NCBI GenBank assembly: GCA_029933115.1
Contig: JAOZOT010000039.1
Span: 1-16,100 of the forward strand
From: Anaerolineae bacterium
GTDB lineage: Bacteria > Chloroflexota > Anaerolineae > E26-bin7
Reading direction: 5' to 3'
Length of the DNA stretch: 16,100 nt
Shown here: positions 5,492 through 13,713 of the stretch, piece by piece
Layout of the letters: each line of letters opens with the position of its first letter
How positions within the stretch are numbered: the stretch's first letter is position 1
Program-made: the position numbers and the translations under genes
Notes under the pieces: model-generated
Seen by the model: the letters and a program-made list of their open reading frames with translations, nothing else
The model's database searches: none
Told to the model about the DNA's origin: nothing

Positions 5492-6636
5492 CCATCCTCC
5501 TCCAGCCCCAAAGTCTTCCGCACCGCTCCCGCTTCCAATTCCTCCAGTCGGGCCTCGATCTCCTCCAGCTTCTCCCACACGCTGGTCTCTACCGGCACCC
5601 AGCCCATCTTCCAGTCCAGGTCGGTGATCAGGCGGTTCGGGCGGGTGGCCAGAAAGCGACCCCAATCCAGCGCTTCTTCCAGGTAGGAAAGCAGCCCGGA
5701 GGCCCAGTCGTGGAAGGGTTCGCTGGCCGACAGAAAGGCCCATCGAAAGCGAGCCACCGCCTCCAGCCGCGTGCCAACCACGTACAACCGGGAATCCCGA
5801 TGCAGCTTGAGCCGCTGCAGAAACACCCGCATCGGCTGGCTGTCCTTGCCGGCCACGAGCAATTGAGGGTAGGCTTGCACCTCTACCTGACCAAAGCGAT
5901 CATGCACCAGTCGCCAGGACCATCCACCTTTGTCGTCGGTTTCGCTTCTGATCTCCACCTGCTGGGGCCACCACAGTCGCCATTCCTCTGGCCTCTGGTC
6001 AGCCCGCAGAAAGGGATTGTCACGCAGCGGTGGAGGGAGGTCGTCCATGGTGAGTTGCCTGGCGGGCAGGTCTACTTTCCACCAGCCGTAGACCGCTTCG
6101 GGGCTCAGGGAGTCGTCGCCGTAGCGATGGAGCACGCACAGTAACAGGTACTGGATCAACTGGGCGTTGACCGGGGCGATGAAGTGTTGAAAGGGAGTAT
6201 CCTGGGCCAACGCCTTTCTCCAGGCGGTGGCGAAAGCCCTCGTCTGAGGTGCATTCTTTGGGTAGCGGCGGGCGAAGGCCCGTTGAGCATGGATGGTGAC
6301 CTGGTAGGAGCGGCGTTGGGCCATGCCGGGTCGAGCTGAGGCCGGCCAGTGATAGGGCAGCCAGATGTCAATGAAGGCGCGTTGGCTCTCTGCCCGGTAG
6401 TAGAGGAACCGGACTGCGACCACCACCAGCGCCAGGGCGAGAAGCACGGCCGCGACGACGACCGGCCAGCGGACGTTCGAGAGTTCAGGCTGGGGGCACA
6501 GCACCTGGTAGAGCACCGAGGCCATCAGGTTGAGCAGCATCCCCAGGGCCACGGTCACCAGCACCAGAGCCATCAGTTCCCCCCGGGAACGGCGGATGGT
6601 CTCGATCTGACTGTAGGGTGATCTACGGCGTCGCAT
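5473..6636 (-). CDS. Two-helix membrane protein of the type III-C operon, unknown function
   Basis: I do not recognise a named family in this 387-aa protein. The arginine-rich start (MRRRRSPYSQ) and RRSR before the first helix indicate a cytoplasmic N-terminus. Hydrophobic helices span about residues 20-46 and 57-80, joined by a ten-residue loop, and a basic stretch follows. The ~300-residue remainder should therefore be cytoplasmic. It is rich in aromatic and charged residues and ends in a short coiled coil (VWEKLEEIEARLEELEAG) near residues 345-372. The ATG at 6636 lies inside the end of the upstream RAMP gene (14-base overlap) and follows AAGGAGCGGTTGGTG; the extra 47 codons upstream are shadow. 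The gene overlaps cas6 by 19 bases. Its place inside the operon suggests a membrane effector or an anchor for the complex (inference). Confidence 0.85.
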   Translation of the reverse strand: MRRRRSPYSQIETIRRSRGELMALVLVTVALGMLLNLMASVLYQVLCPQPELSNVRWPVVVAAVLLALALVVVAVRFLYYRAESQRAFIDIWLPYHWPASARPGMAQRRSYQVTIHAQRAFARRYPKNAPQTRAFATAWRKALAQDTPFQHFIAPVNAQLIQYLLLCVLHRYGDDSLSPEAVYGWWKVDLPARQLTMDDLPPPLRDNPFLRADQRPEEWRLWWPQQVEIRSETDDKGGWSWRLVHDRFGQVEVQAYPQLLVAGKDSQPMRVFLQRLKLHRDSRLYVVGTRLEAVARFRWAFLSASEPFHDWASGLLSYLEEALDWGRFLATRPNRLITDLDWKMGWVPVETSVWEKLEEIEARLEELEAGAVRKTLGLEEDGCWSAL

Positions 6637-7543
6637 CACCAACCGCTCCTTCGGCCTGCTCAGGGCTTCGCTCCCAGACGCCGTAGGGGCCGATCTTGAA
6701 GCTGACCCCTGTAGACACCTCGCTGCCCGGAGCGTAGCAGATGCGCGCCTCGCTGACCTGCATCCCGAAGCTGCCATCTTTGGGGCGGGTCTCCCGCCCC
6801 ACCAGCGGTTCGATCTCGCCTTGCACGCCCGTCACAGCCCGGCGCACTGTGTCCTCGTCCTCAAAATCGGCAGCCAGGGCATGGGCTAGCAGGGGAACGG
6901 ATTTGTCATCATCTCTACCTTGGGCCTTGAGCACCGGCGGCCAACCGTCGGATTGGGTGGTGTACACCCCATCGAAAAGGGGCAACTCGTCCTCTAGTTC
7001 GGAGATTCTCACCGGTTCCACCCGTCCCCAGCCATAACCCCGTTCGCCGCCCAGTTGCAGGCGATGGAGGGCCGGTTGCCAGTCGGGCGCTCCCTCCCGC
7101 TCGAAGACATAGCCAACCAGGTAGACCGGGTCGCCCGTGTCCAGGGTGCGGGGGGAAATAAACTCCACCTCATGCAGGGTGCCCTCGTCCGCGCCTTGGT
7201 GGGGATAGGCCAGGGCGGTGCCGGCGTAGGTGCTCAGGAAGCGGGGGCGAAAGCCATCGTTCCAGGGCCAGAGGGCCACCGTGCCGTTCTTATCCGTGGT
7301 GGGATAGAAGTAGGTGAAAGCCAGTTGGTCGTGTACCCGCTCCCCCATTGCCTGGTACTTACGGGAGTCGGTAGCTGGTTCCCTGCCTTGCAACTCGTCG
7401 CGAGTCAGCCGCTCGGTAAGCGCACCCCACAGCACCCGCCCGGTGACGTAGCCTCGCGTGCGCTGCACGTTGCCGATCTTGGCCCGCCCGATGTGCATGG
7501 GGGCCTGGAGGCGGAGCACCACCTGATAGGTTGTCCAGGTCAT
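6623..7543 (-). CDS. Cas5-group RAMP subunit, Cmr3/Csx10-like
   Basis: This 306-aa protein has RAMP features: an opening beta strand (YQVVLRLQAPMHIGR), a TRGYVTGRVLWGALTERL segment in the position of the usual PGS-x-LRGAL motif, a TYFYPT stretch, and a glycine-rich loop LGGERGYGWGRV at about 164-175. Other Cmr subunits in the operon cover the Cmr1, Cmr4 and Cmr6 roles, so by elimination and by its resemblance to Csx10 this is the Cas5-type subunit. That subunit holds the crRNA 5' handle next to Cas10. It starts three bases after the cmr5 stop, with GGAGG seven bases before the ATG. The family placement is less certain than for its neighbours; a divergent Cas7-type subunit is the alternative. 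Confidence 0.72.
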   Translation of the reverse strand: MTWTTYQVVLRLQAPMHIGRAKIGNVQRTRGYVTGRVLWGALTERLTRDELQGREPATDSRKYQAMGERVHDQLAFTYFYPTTDKNGTVALWPWNDGFRPRFLSTYAGTALAYPHQGADEGTLHEVEFISPRTLDTGDPVYLVGYVFEREGAPDWQPALHRLQLGGERGYGWGRVEPVRISELEDELPLFDGVYTTQSDGWPPVLKAQGRDDDKSVPLLAHALAADFEDEDTVRRAVTGVQGEIEPLVGRETRPKDGSFGMQVSEARICYAPGSEVSTGVSFKIGPYGVWERSPEQAEGAVGDATP

Positions 7544-7546
7544 GGC

Positions 7547-7987
7547 TCACCCTCCTTCACCCTCTTTCTTCTCTTCATCGGCTTTGCGCGCCTTGGCCCC
7601 GTAGCGGGCGTAGATGAGCATATGCTCCAGCGTCTCTTTAGCCAAAAGCAGCCGCTCCAGCTTGTCGCTGGTTACTTTTTCGGTGATGTAGCGTAGCACA
7701 TCTTCTGCCCGGTTGGGAGGTAGTCGGCCCCAATCGAAGTCTAGTTCGCCGAGCAAATTCAGCATCTCGGCCATGATCGCGTCAGCTCGCGGTTTCTCGG
7801 CTTGAGGTCTAGACTTCAGGAACAAAGCGCAGGCGTAAATACCGTCTTCTTGCAGCACACCCAGAGCTTTGGTAACGGTATTGTCAACATCGCTGGCCTT
7901 CTCATCTTCGGTCTTGTGTATGATCTCCTGGGCATACTTGGCGGCCAGCCAGTCCAGATGTCGCCTTTTCTCGTTCGTGGTGCTCAT
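7547..7987 (-). CDS. cmr5: Cmr5-like small subunit of the type III effector complex
   Basis: The 146-aa, predominantly helical protein matches Cmr5 in size and pattern, with VTKALGVLQEDGIYACALFLKS in the middle and a C-terminal helix ending LEHMLIYARYGAKA. A charged tail rich in K and E follows. Cmr5 (Cas11-type) subunits line the target RNA channel opposite the Cas7 backbone. The best start is the ATG at 7987. It overlaps the cmr4 stop as ATGA and has AGGAGG seven bases upstream. The in-frame GTG two codons earlier (7993) lies too close to the ribosome site. Confidence 0.85.
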   Translation of the reverse strand: MSTTNEKRRHLDWLAAKYAQEIIHKTEDEKASDVDNTVTKALGVLQEDGIYACALFLKSRPQAEKPRADAIMAEMLNLLGELDFDWGRLPPNRAEDVLRYITEKVTSDKLERLLLAKETLEHMLIYARYGAKARKADEEKKEGEGG

Positions 7988-9054
7988 TTCCACTCCTCCT
8001 CTACGGGATCACCGACCACAGCCACGCGGCCAAAGCCCCGTGTGCCCATACCGCCCACCCCCAGCCATTCCATCATCGAGAACCCCGCCTGCACTACGGC
8101 CAGGGGGTCACCCCAGGATAGATTCAGTTTTTGCATCTTCTCCAAAGCTTTCTGTGCTTGATCGTCCTCCCATCCCGCTCTAGCGAGCCGTTTGCGTTCC
8201 TTATGAGGCAGATCGCAATCATCCAAACGCAGCCAGCCTTTTAGTCGCTCGGTGTTGGGAAAAGCCTCACGGTAATCATCCAGCACCACCTCGCAGAGCA
8301 GGAAAGTGGCCCGGGGCAAGGCCTCGTAGGTGAAGAGAGCCCCATCCTCGGCCGCGCCGCGCTCCGGGTCAATGCTCACCGAGGTGCGCACCTCCAGGTT
8401 GGAGTTGACCACCTGGCCAAAGAGGTTCTCCTTCACGAGCACGATGCGGTCCTTGACTGCCTGCCAGCGCTCTGTGTCTTTCCATTTCTCCGGCGCGGTC
8501 ACGCTCACTTTCGGCCCGGCGTCCAACATCAGCCAACCCAGGTTGAGAGCATCGCTGCGCTCCCAGATGAAGCGCCCCTGCTCGTCCTTCCACTCCTGGC
8601 CTTCGGGGATGTCGGTCACGGTGAAGCCGGCCTCTCTCAGACGCTCCGGCGTGCTCACCCATACCGGCCCGGCCATGGAGTGCACCGGGAAGAGGAGCAC
8701 GTGGGCGTCGAAGAGGTTGACCACCCCGGAGTAGGCGATGGTTTTCTCCTCGGCCCCTTCTCCCGTTTTTCGCAGGTAACCGAAGGTATAGCAGATGGGG
8801 CAGGTGGACTGAGCACAATGCCCCTCCCGGTCCTCCCTGGCCTGTCCCTGTCCCGCACAGCGGATGCTCTCGTACTGGGAGGCGGCGTAGGCGCGGGCCG
8901 CCCCGCTCAGGGATGTGCCGGGGATTTTGGGCACCCGGGTGCCCGGCTCGCGGACGATGGACAGGTCCACCCGGCCCAGACGGTAACCGCCGGTGCCCAC
9001 GTGGACGGGATCGGTGCTCATCAACAGATACCGCTGTTGCTTGTAGGTTGCCAT
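7984..9054 (-). CDS. cmr4: Cmr4-like Cas7 backbone subunit, target-RNA endonuclease
   Basis: The 356-aa protein opens with the classic Cmr4/Csm3 block: DPVHVGTGGYRLGRVDLSI and then TRVPKIPGTSLSGAARAYA. D30 in the GRVD stretch corresponds by position to the aspartate that cleaves target RNA in Cmr4 and Csm3. Cysteines C66, C80, C85 and C88 could bind zinc. A glycine-rich loop (WLGVGGMGTRGFGRV) lies near the C-terminus. Several copies would form the filament along the crRNA and cut bound RNA at regular 6-nt steps, as known for the family. The ATG at 9054 follows AGGAGG by seven bases, and the gene starts 16 bases after cas10. Its stop overlaps the cmr5 start. Confidence 0.92.
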   Translation of the reverse strand: MATYKQQRYLLMSTDPVHVGTGGYRLGRVDLSIVREPGTRVPKIPGTSLSGAARAYAASQYESIRCAGQGQAREDREGHCAQSTCPICYTFGYLRKTGEGAEEKTIAYSGVVNLFDAHVLLFPVHSMAGPVWVSTPERLREAGFTVTDIPEGQEWKDEQGRFIWERSDALNLGWLMLDAGPKVSVTAPEKWKDTERWQAVKDRIVLVKENLFGQVVNSNLEVRTSVSIDPERGAAEDGALFTYEALPRATFLLCEVVLDDYREAFPNTERLKGWLRLDDCDLPHKERKRLARAGWEDDQAQKALEKMQKLNLSWGDPLAVVQAGFSMMEWLGVGGMGTRGFGRVAVVGDPVEEEWK

Positions 9055-9070
9055 TTCAGGACCTCCTCTC

Positions 9071-12000
9071 TTATTCTTCCTTCAGGATTTGCATGTGCAG
9101 TTCCATCAGATCGGCCAGCTCGCCGGTCACGCCAGCGTCTTCCAACTGACGACGTGTCTCTTTGGGGATGTCCGCCCATTTGCGATCTCGGGGCCAGGCG
9201 GCGCCGGCCAGGGTATCGTGCACGAACTGGCGGAACACCCTATCGCTCCATGACCTACCTCCCCGGTCATCGTCGAACCAGGCCTCTCGCGTGGCCTCGA
9301 TAGTGCTGACCACCTGGTGGCGCTGGGATTTTTCCAGGTAACACATTTCATTCCATAGCTTCTCCAAGCGGTCCAGGTCATCCAGCAGGTAGGGGCGGGT
9401 GCGGCGGGAAGGTCTGAAGACTTCCGAAGTCTCTAAGACTTCGGAAGTCTGGGGCTGGTAGACGATCTCGAAGCGGCGGGCGGTGGTATCCAGGAACACA
9501 AAATCGAAGCGGGAGGGGCGGATGTAGACCTTGTCGGTGAGGTCATCCACCCGGTGGAAGTCTTTGGCCTCCAGGCTCAGCTCGGATTTTGACTCCGGGT
9601 TGGCAAGCAGCAGGTGGGGATACCAGATGTCCTTGGTCTCCTCGTCTCCCATCTTGGCCGGGTATTCCCACTCAAAGACGTGTCCATCCCGGCTGAAAGT
9701 TGCCTTCCGACCGATTGCTGATACTTGCCACTGTTCCCATCGGGCAGGCATCTTCAGCATAGCCCGTCCCGCCTCCAGCACCGCGCTCAGGGGAGTGCGG
9801 CGGGGGGCGAAGACCAGGCCCAGGTGCAGCGGCAGCCGGTCGCGCACGCGGGCCATCTCCCGGTCGTACTTCTCCTTGATGGCCCGCGCCACCTTCAGGG
9901 CTCTGTCGGCTGGGACCAGTACCATGAAGATGGCCGGCTCGGCCAGGAGGGGGATATAGGGGGTGTAAGGCTCGCACAGCGCCTTGACTTCTGGCTTCTT
10001 GACAATGACCTTGACTTCTGCCGGGCGACCGTAGCCGGATGGCTCCAGCAAAGCAACCTCTTGCTGAGCGTTGATCACTCGACCGAATTCGTATAGCAAG
10101 CGGGAATCATTTTTCAACGCCTCTTCCGGGAAAGCCAGTTGCTCTGGTCCGGCCAAGTACCACAAGTTATCGGCTGTCAGGAAATATCCGCCTTCCCGCT
10201 CATCAGGCACCCAGACGACACTCAATGTGGTTGCGCCGCGCAAAGGCCAGTCGTAAACGTGGTAAGGGCCTAGCTCTTTGTTCACCTTGGCCGCATCGTC
10301 AGGGGTGATGCGCAACCTAAAAGGGCGTGGCTCAATGACGCTCTCCAACTTCGGGGGTCTGCCCTCCCGACCCTCCACCAGGTCACGCCAGAACTGGTGG
10401 GTGGTCTCCCAGCAGCGGCGGATGCGGGCTGGCGAGGGGTTCTTTTCTTCCCCCGGTACCACCAGCATTGTTCTCACCAGCTTGCCATCCAGCCAGCCCT
10501 CCAGGGCGAAGCGGCCCACCACCAGGGCGAAGCGTCCCTTGTCGTCGGCCACCTCGTCGATCCAGATGGTGCGGTGAAAGGCGCCGCCTTCGTTCCGCGC
10601 CCAGTCCCTGGCCCGGCGGCCACGCCTCAGGTAGCAGGCGTAGCATAGTTTGCGGCGCAGCGTCTTGCATGTCTGGCAACCAACAACCGGTTTTCGGGTT
10701 TCATCATGATGCTCAGCTTCGTGTTTTTCCCAATCCGGCGCATCGTAGCCCACAGGCCGCGTGCCACATACGGTGCAGATCTCTTGCCCCCTGGCCTGGG
10801 AGCTTCTCCACCACTCGTCCATCGCCTTGGGATCGCCAGTGACCGGGCCGGAGGGTTCGCCGACCAGTTTGCCGAAAGCGGCCGTCATGTCCGGCATGCC
10901 GTCCTCTTGGCGACGCACCGCTCCTTCATCGTTCCAAATCAGCCGGGGTACCAGCTCTTCACCCAACTCCGTCTGGCGGAAGGTCTTCAGGATAAGCTCC
11001 TCCACCTCCTGGGCCAGTTTCTTATGGGCCTCTTCGCTGTCCAGGCCGGGCATGACGAAAACGCTGCCGTTCTCGTCCCGGTAGACCTCGTTGCCCAGAG
11101 GATAGTCCACCTCCAGGGCCTCCCGCACCTTATCGAGGGCGTCCATCAGCGCTTGTCGTCGGCCCAGCATGTCGGTCACGTGATGGGCCTGAGCGAAGAA
11201 GCGCAGGCCGTCCACCTCCACCCGCAGGAAGCGCCAGCCGATCCTCTTTGGCTCAGTCCACTTGCCCTCCAGCAGCACTTTGGCCAGAGCAGCTTTGTAG
11301 AGGCTGGCCACGGAGTAGGAATGGTCCCACAGGGTCACATCATTGGCCGCCCGGCGGGTCTCGCCCAGGGCCTGGCGGAAGGCCTCCTCGGCTTCCTCGA
11401 AGATGCGGGGGCGCACCTCGGCGGGTTTGGCCTTGCCATCGCGTACTTTGCCCAGTTCCTCGGCCAGCACCTCAGCGAATCGGTAGCGCACTTCCTTCAG
11501 GTCATCCTCGTCGGGCCCCACCGGCAGCCACTGGGCTTCATGTCCGAAGGCGGTGGCGATGTAGGTCTCGGCGAAGGGTTGCCTAAAGGGTCTGTCTTCC
11601 TCGGGGAACTGACCTTTATCAACCCAGGAATCAAAACCATCCACTCCATCTGGTGCTCTCAGCATAGCGAGATACTCTGACCTTTTGACACGCCACGGTG
11701 CCGGCGGTGAATGATGCCCTTCGATCAGATCTCCAATGATCGTTTCAGATAAAAGGGGCTCTTTCTTAGTAGAAGGACAGGTAGGCAGAGCGAGAGAATT
11801 AAGCAAGCTCGGCGAGGCATCGGGCAGGAAATCATCTGGTATCTGAGCCACTCTTTCCGCCAGGACTAACTCCCCGTACCGAGGATGAGACAGCTTCTTG
11901 TGTTCCTCCACTATCGTCTCAACTTGGACGATTAGCTGCTGTGCTGTTGGATGGCTTTTCGCATATGTCCTCAGCGCACCTTCGAGGTAAAGCTTAGGAT

Positions 12001-12301
12001 TTGCTTGATATTCTGCTTCCAGGTAGGCATGCAGATCTCTTGCCTGGTCTATATCCACTGAATCCAGATACTTCAGAGCTGTTTCCACGCGGTTCTGTTT
12101 GCTTAAGTGCTCTTTGAGGTGGTCTGGAACCTGGGGAGGGTATCTCTGCAAGAAAAGATGGTGCACATCGTCACCCCACCCATCAGTAGCTTTGGCATGG
12201 ACAAACTCCTTACTCAACTTCCCCAGGTCATGGATCAACGCACCGATCTCGGTCAGCAGGATGAGGTCTTGCTTGTTCTCCACGGTCTCTAGCATGGTCA
12301 T
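9071..12301 (-). CDS. cas10: Divergent Cas10 (Csx11-type), HD intact, cyclase motif lost
   Basis: At 1076 aa this is the large subunit. An HD motif at residues 24-25 (IHDLGKL) marks the N-terminal nuclease. A first palm-like region starts near W356 (WRFLRVEVDG) and includes a VYRDENGSVFVMP hairpin. A zinc ribbon uses C509, C512, C542, C545, C553 and C556. The second palm contains FALVVGRFALEGWLDGK and later VLVPADRALKVARAI. The GGDD expected just before that last strand is replaced by AEPA (787-790), and the first metal-binding strand lacks aspartates. This pattern fits Csx11, the Cas10 of subtype III-C. It should retain target-activated DNase but not make cyclic oligoadenylate. The ATG at 12301 overlaps the cmr6 stop (ATGA) and follows AGGAGG by six bases. 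Confidence 0.92.
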   Translation of the reverse strand: MTMLETVENKQDLILLTEIGALIHDLGKLSKEFVHAKATDGWGDDVHHLFLQRYPPQVPDHLKEHLSKQNRVETALKYLDSVDIDQARDLHAYLEAEYQANPKLYLEGALRTYAKSHPTAQQLIVQVETIVEEHKKLSHPRYGELVLAERVAQIPDDFLPDASPSLLNSLALPTCPSTKKEPLLSETIIGDLIEGHHSPPAPWRVKRSEYLAMLRAPDGVDGFDSWVDKGQFPEEDRPFRQPFAETYIATAFGHEAQWLPVGPDEDDLKEVRYRFAEVLAEELGKVRDGKAKPAEVRPRIFEEAEEAFRQALGETRRAANDVTLWDHSYSVASLYKAALAKVLLEGKWTEPKRIGWRFLRVEVDGLRFFAQAHHVTDMLGRRQALMDALDKVREALEVDYPLGNEVYRDENGSVFVMPGLDSEEAHKKLAQEVEELILKTFRQTELGEELVPRLIWNDEGAVRRQEDGMPDMTAAFGKLVGEPSGPVTGDPKAMDEWWRSSQARGQEICTVCGTRPVGYDAPDWEKHEAEHHDETRKPVVGCQTCKTLRRKLCYACYLRRGRRARDWARNEGGAFHRTIWIDEVADDKGRFALVVGRFALEGWLDGKLVRTMLVVPGEEKNPSPARIRRCWETTHQFWRDLVEGREGRPPKLESVIEPRPFRLRITPDDAAKVNKELGPYHVYDWPLRGATTLSVVWVPDEREGGYFLTADNLWYLAGPEQLAFPEEALKNDSRLLYEFGRVINAQQEVALLEPSGYGRPAEVKVIVKKPEVKALCEPYTPYIPLLAEPAIFMVLVPADRALKVARAIKEKYDREMARVRDRLPLHLGLVFAPRRTPLSAVLEAGRAMLKMPARWEQWQVSAIGRKATFSRDGHVFEWEYPAKMGDEETKDIWYPHLLLANPESKSELSLEAKDFHRVDDLTDKVYIRPSRFDFVFLDTTARRFEIVYQPQTSEVLETSEVFRPSRRTRPYLLDDLDRLEKLWNEMCYLEKSQRHQVVSTIEATREAWFDDDRGGRSWSDRVFRQFVHDTLAGAAWPRDRKWADIPKETRRQLEDAGVTGELADLMELHMQILKEE
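9418..9450. repeat. Perfect 15-bp inverted repeat inserted in cas10
   Basis: AGACTTCCGAAGTCT (9418-9432) and its exact reverse complement AGACTTCGGAAGTCT (9436-9450) flank a 3-base loop. Each arm is itself nearly palindromic. The 33 bp read through as an in-frame, repetitive TSEVLETSEV peptide near residues 952-962 of Cas10. This looks like a mobile or REP-like palindrome tolerated inside a coding sequence. Confidence 0.85.
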
Positions 12302-13713
12302 GCGGCACCTCCTATCTCCTCTGCCAGCTCACGGGCCAGGTCGGGCAGGCGATCCAGGTCTGTCACCGGTCGGGCCAAATGCACTGGGCCAACAGGTTGC
12401 CGGGCCAACAATTCCAGCACCTGGGGCTTGACCTTCCGATAGTCGGCTTTGACCTTGCCCTTCCAGGGCTGTTGCCGGATTTCCTCGTCGGGTACTAGCA
12501 CGAACTGGCCATCCACGAAGAAGTCATCGTGCAACCGGCGCTCCAGCGGGTCGCCCATCAGCAGACGGCGTACCAGGCTTTCACTCGGCCCTCCGGCCAC
12601 TTCTGCCTCTTCACCCGGGCAGTTGACCCGAAGCTCGCCGGACACCCGTCGCGGGTCTACAGCTCCAAACCCGCTTGAGGTCTTGGCTCCAAAGCCGTAC
12701 ACCGTCAGCGTATCACGCACCGCTTCGGCCACTATCGGCAGGTCATCTCGGAGCTGCTGTTGCAGCTTGTCATCATCAGGCGTCACCTCGCCGGGGAAAT
12801 CATAGGGCACATAGAGCAGACGAAAGGTGCCTGTGGCCCCGGCCGGCGCGCACTCAAAAAGGATGGGGTTCTTACCCACCCGCCGCTCCCGGTCGTGGGG
12901 GTTAATTATCTCCAGGCCAATCTTATCGAAGAAGGTGGGGAAGAAAAACAGCCGGCCCTGTCGCCCTTCAATTTTCTCAGTGCGATAGCCATGCTCGACC
13001 AGGTAGGCCTCGAAGTCCTTCCCCAGCTCCTCGCTTTGCTTTTTCAGCCGCTTGCGCCACTCCTCCTCGCTCTCCTCCGGCCGCTCCGGGAAGAGACGCC
13101 GGGCCAGCCAGCGGTTGAGGAAGTCGGCGTCGTTCTGTTTTTCGTTGCCGAAGAGCACTACTCTCCGCGCTCGCTCAGCCCATAGTTTCTGTAACAGCTT
13201 TTGCCGCTCTTCCTCCCCGTCCGGGGGGTTGTCGGACAGCAGCCCGCTGAAGACATCCAGCAGCTTTCGGGTGGCGACAGTTCGCAGGCTCCCCTTCCAG
13301 CTAGTCGGGGCTACCATGGGCACTTTGAACACCTTATCCTTGCGCACCGGGTTGTCAACGATGTAGAAGGCATCGTCGTCGCGGCTCAGATAAGGCTTGG
13401 CTAGTCTGAAGCGCAGCTCCAGGGCAAAGCTGTAGCGCGGCAGGGCGGCAAAGCCATAGAAGGGCGAGCGATTTAGCCCCAATCGGTCCAGCCAGTCCAG
13501 ACTGTCGGCGATCTGTTCAGCGTATCTATTTTCGCTTTGGATGAGATCATGATAATGTGCTCGCCCGACCTCTTTGAAAGGCGTGGCCAGCGCCACCGCC
13601 AGCAACTCGGCCTGGGTGAAAGAGTTCAGCTTGCGGTCGCTCATGATCCGCCCCAAGTCGCTGGCGCTCAGTCCGCCGTAGGCAGCGTGAATCTCCCATT
13701 GTTTGCCATTCAT
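12298..13713 (-). CDS. cmr6: Cmr6-like Cas7-type subunit
   Basis: This 471-aa RAMP protein carries the Cmr6 signature in order: the VPMVAPTSWKGSLR block (131-144), LFFFPTFFDK followed by NPHD (271-274) and KNPILFECAP, and the glycine-rich loop GFGAKTSSGFG (340-350). Cmr6 caps the Cas7 filament at the crRNA 3' side. It is longer than usual for Cmr6 (about 300 aa) because of a charged, probably helical insert at roughly 160-255 and a C-terminal extension after 360. The ATG at 13713 overlaps the cmr1 stop (ATGA) and follows AAGGAGGTG, a near-perfect ribosome site. Its own stop overlaps the cas10 start. Confidence 0.85.
   Translation of the reverse strand: MNGKQWEIHAAYGGLSASDLGRIMSDRKLNSFTQAELLAVALATPFKEVGRAHYHDLIQSENRYAEQIADSLDWLDRLGLNRSPFYGFAALPRYSFALELRFRLAKPYLSRDDDAFYIVDNPVRKDKVFKVPMVAPTSWKGSLRTVATRKLLDVFSGLLSDNPPDGEEERQKLLQKLWAERARRVVLFGNEKQNDADFLNRWLARRLFPERPEESEEEWRKRLKKQSEELGKDFEAYLVEHGYRTEKIEGRQGRLFFFPTFFDKIGLEIINPHDRERRVGKNPILFECAPAGATGTFRLLYVPYDFPGEVTPDDDKLQQQLRDDLPIVAEAVRDTLTVYGFGAKTSSGFGAVDPRRVSGELRVNCPGEEAEVAGGPSESLVRRLLMGDPLERRLHDDFFVDGQFVLVPDEEIRQQPWKGKVKADYRKVKPQVLELLARQPVGPVHLARPVTDLDRLPDLARELAEEIGGAA

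Noticed and set aside
4637..5686. A 349-codon plus-strand frame opposite cas6
   Set aside because: It is a shadow of cas6 and the membrane-protein gene, with no recognisable motifs and G/Q/R-rich low-complexity content.
5492..5743. Longer N-terminus for Cas6 (84 extra codons)
   Set aside because: The extra part is glycine- and proline-rich shadow of the membrane-protein gene. The ATG at 5491 has a strong ribosome site and begins the RAMP fold.
6637..6777. Longer N-terminus for the two-helix membrane protein (47 extra codons)
   Set aside because: It overlaps the RAMP gene and is alanine/arginine/serine-rich. The ATG at 6636 has a ribosome site and a positive-inside start.
7985..7993. GTG at 7993 as the cmr5 start
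   Set aside because: It lies only one or two bases from the AGGAGG core. The ATG at 7987 has correct spacing and the ATGA overlap.
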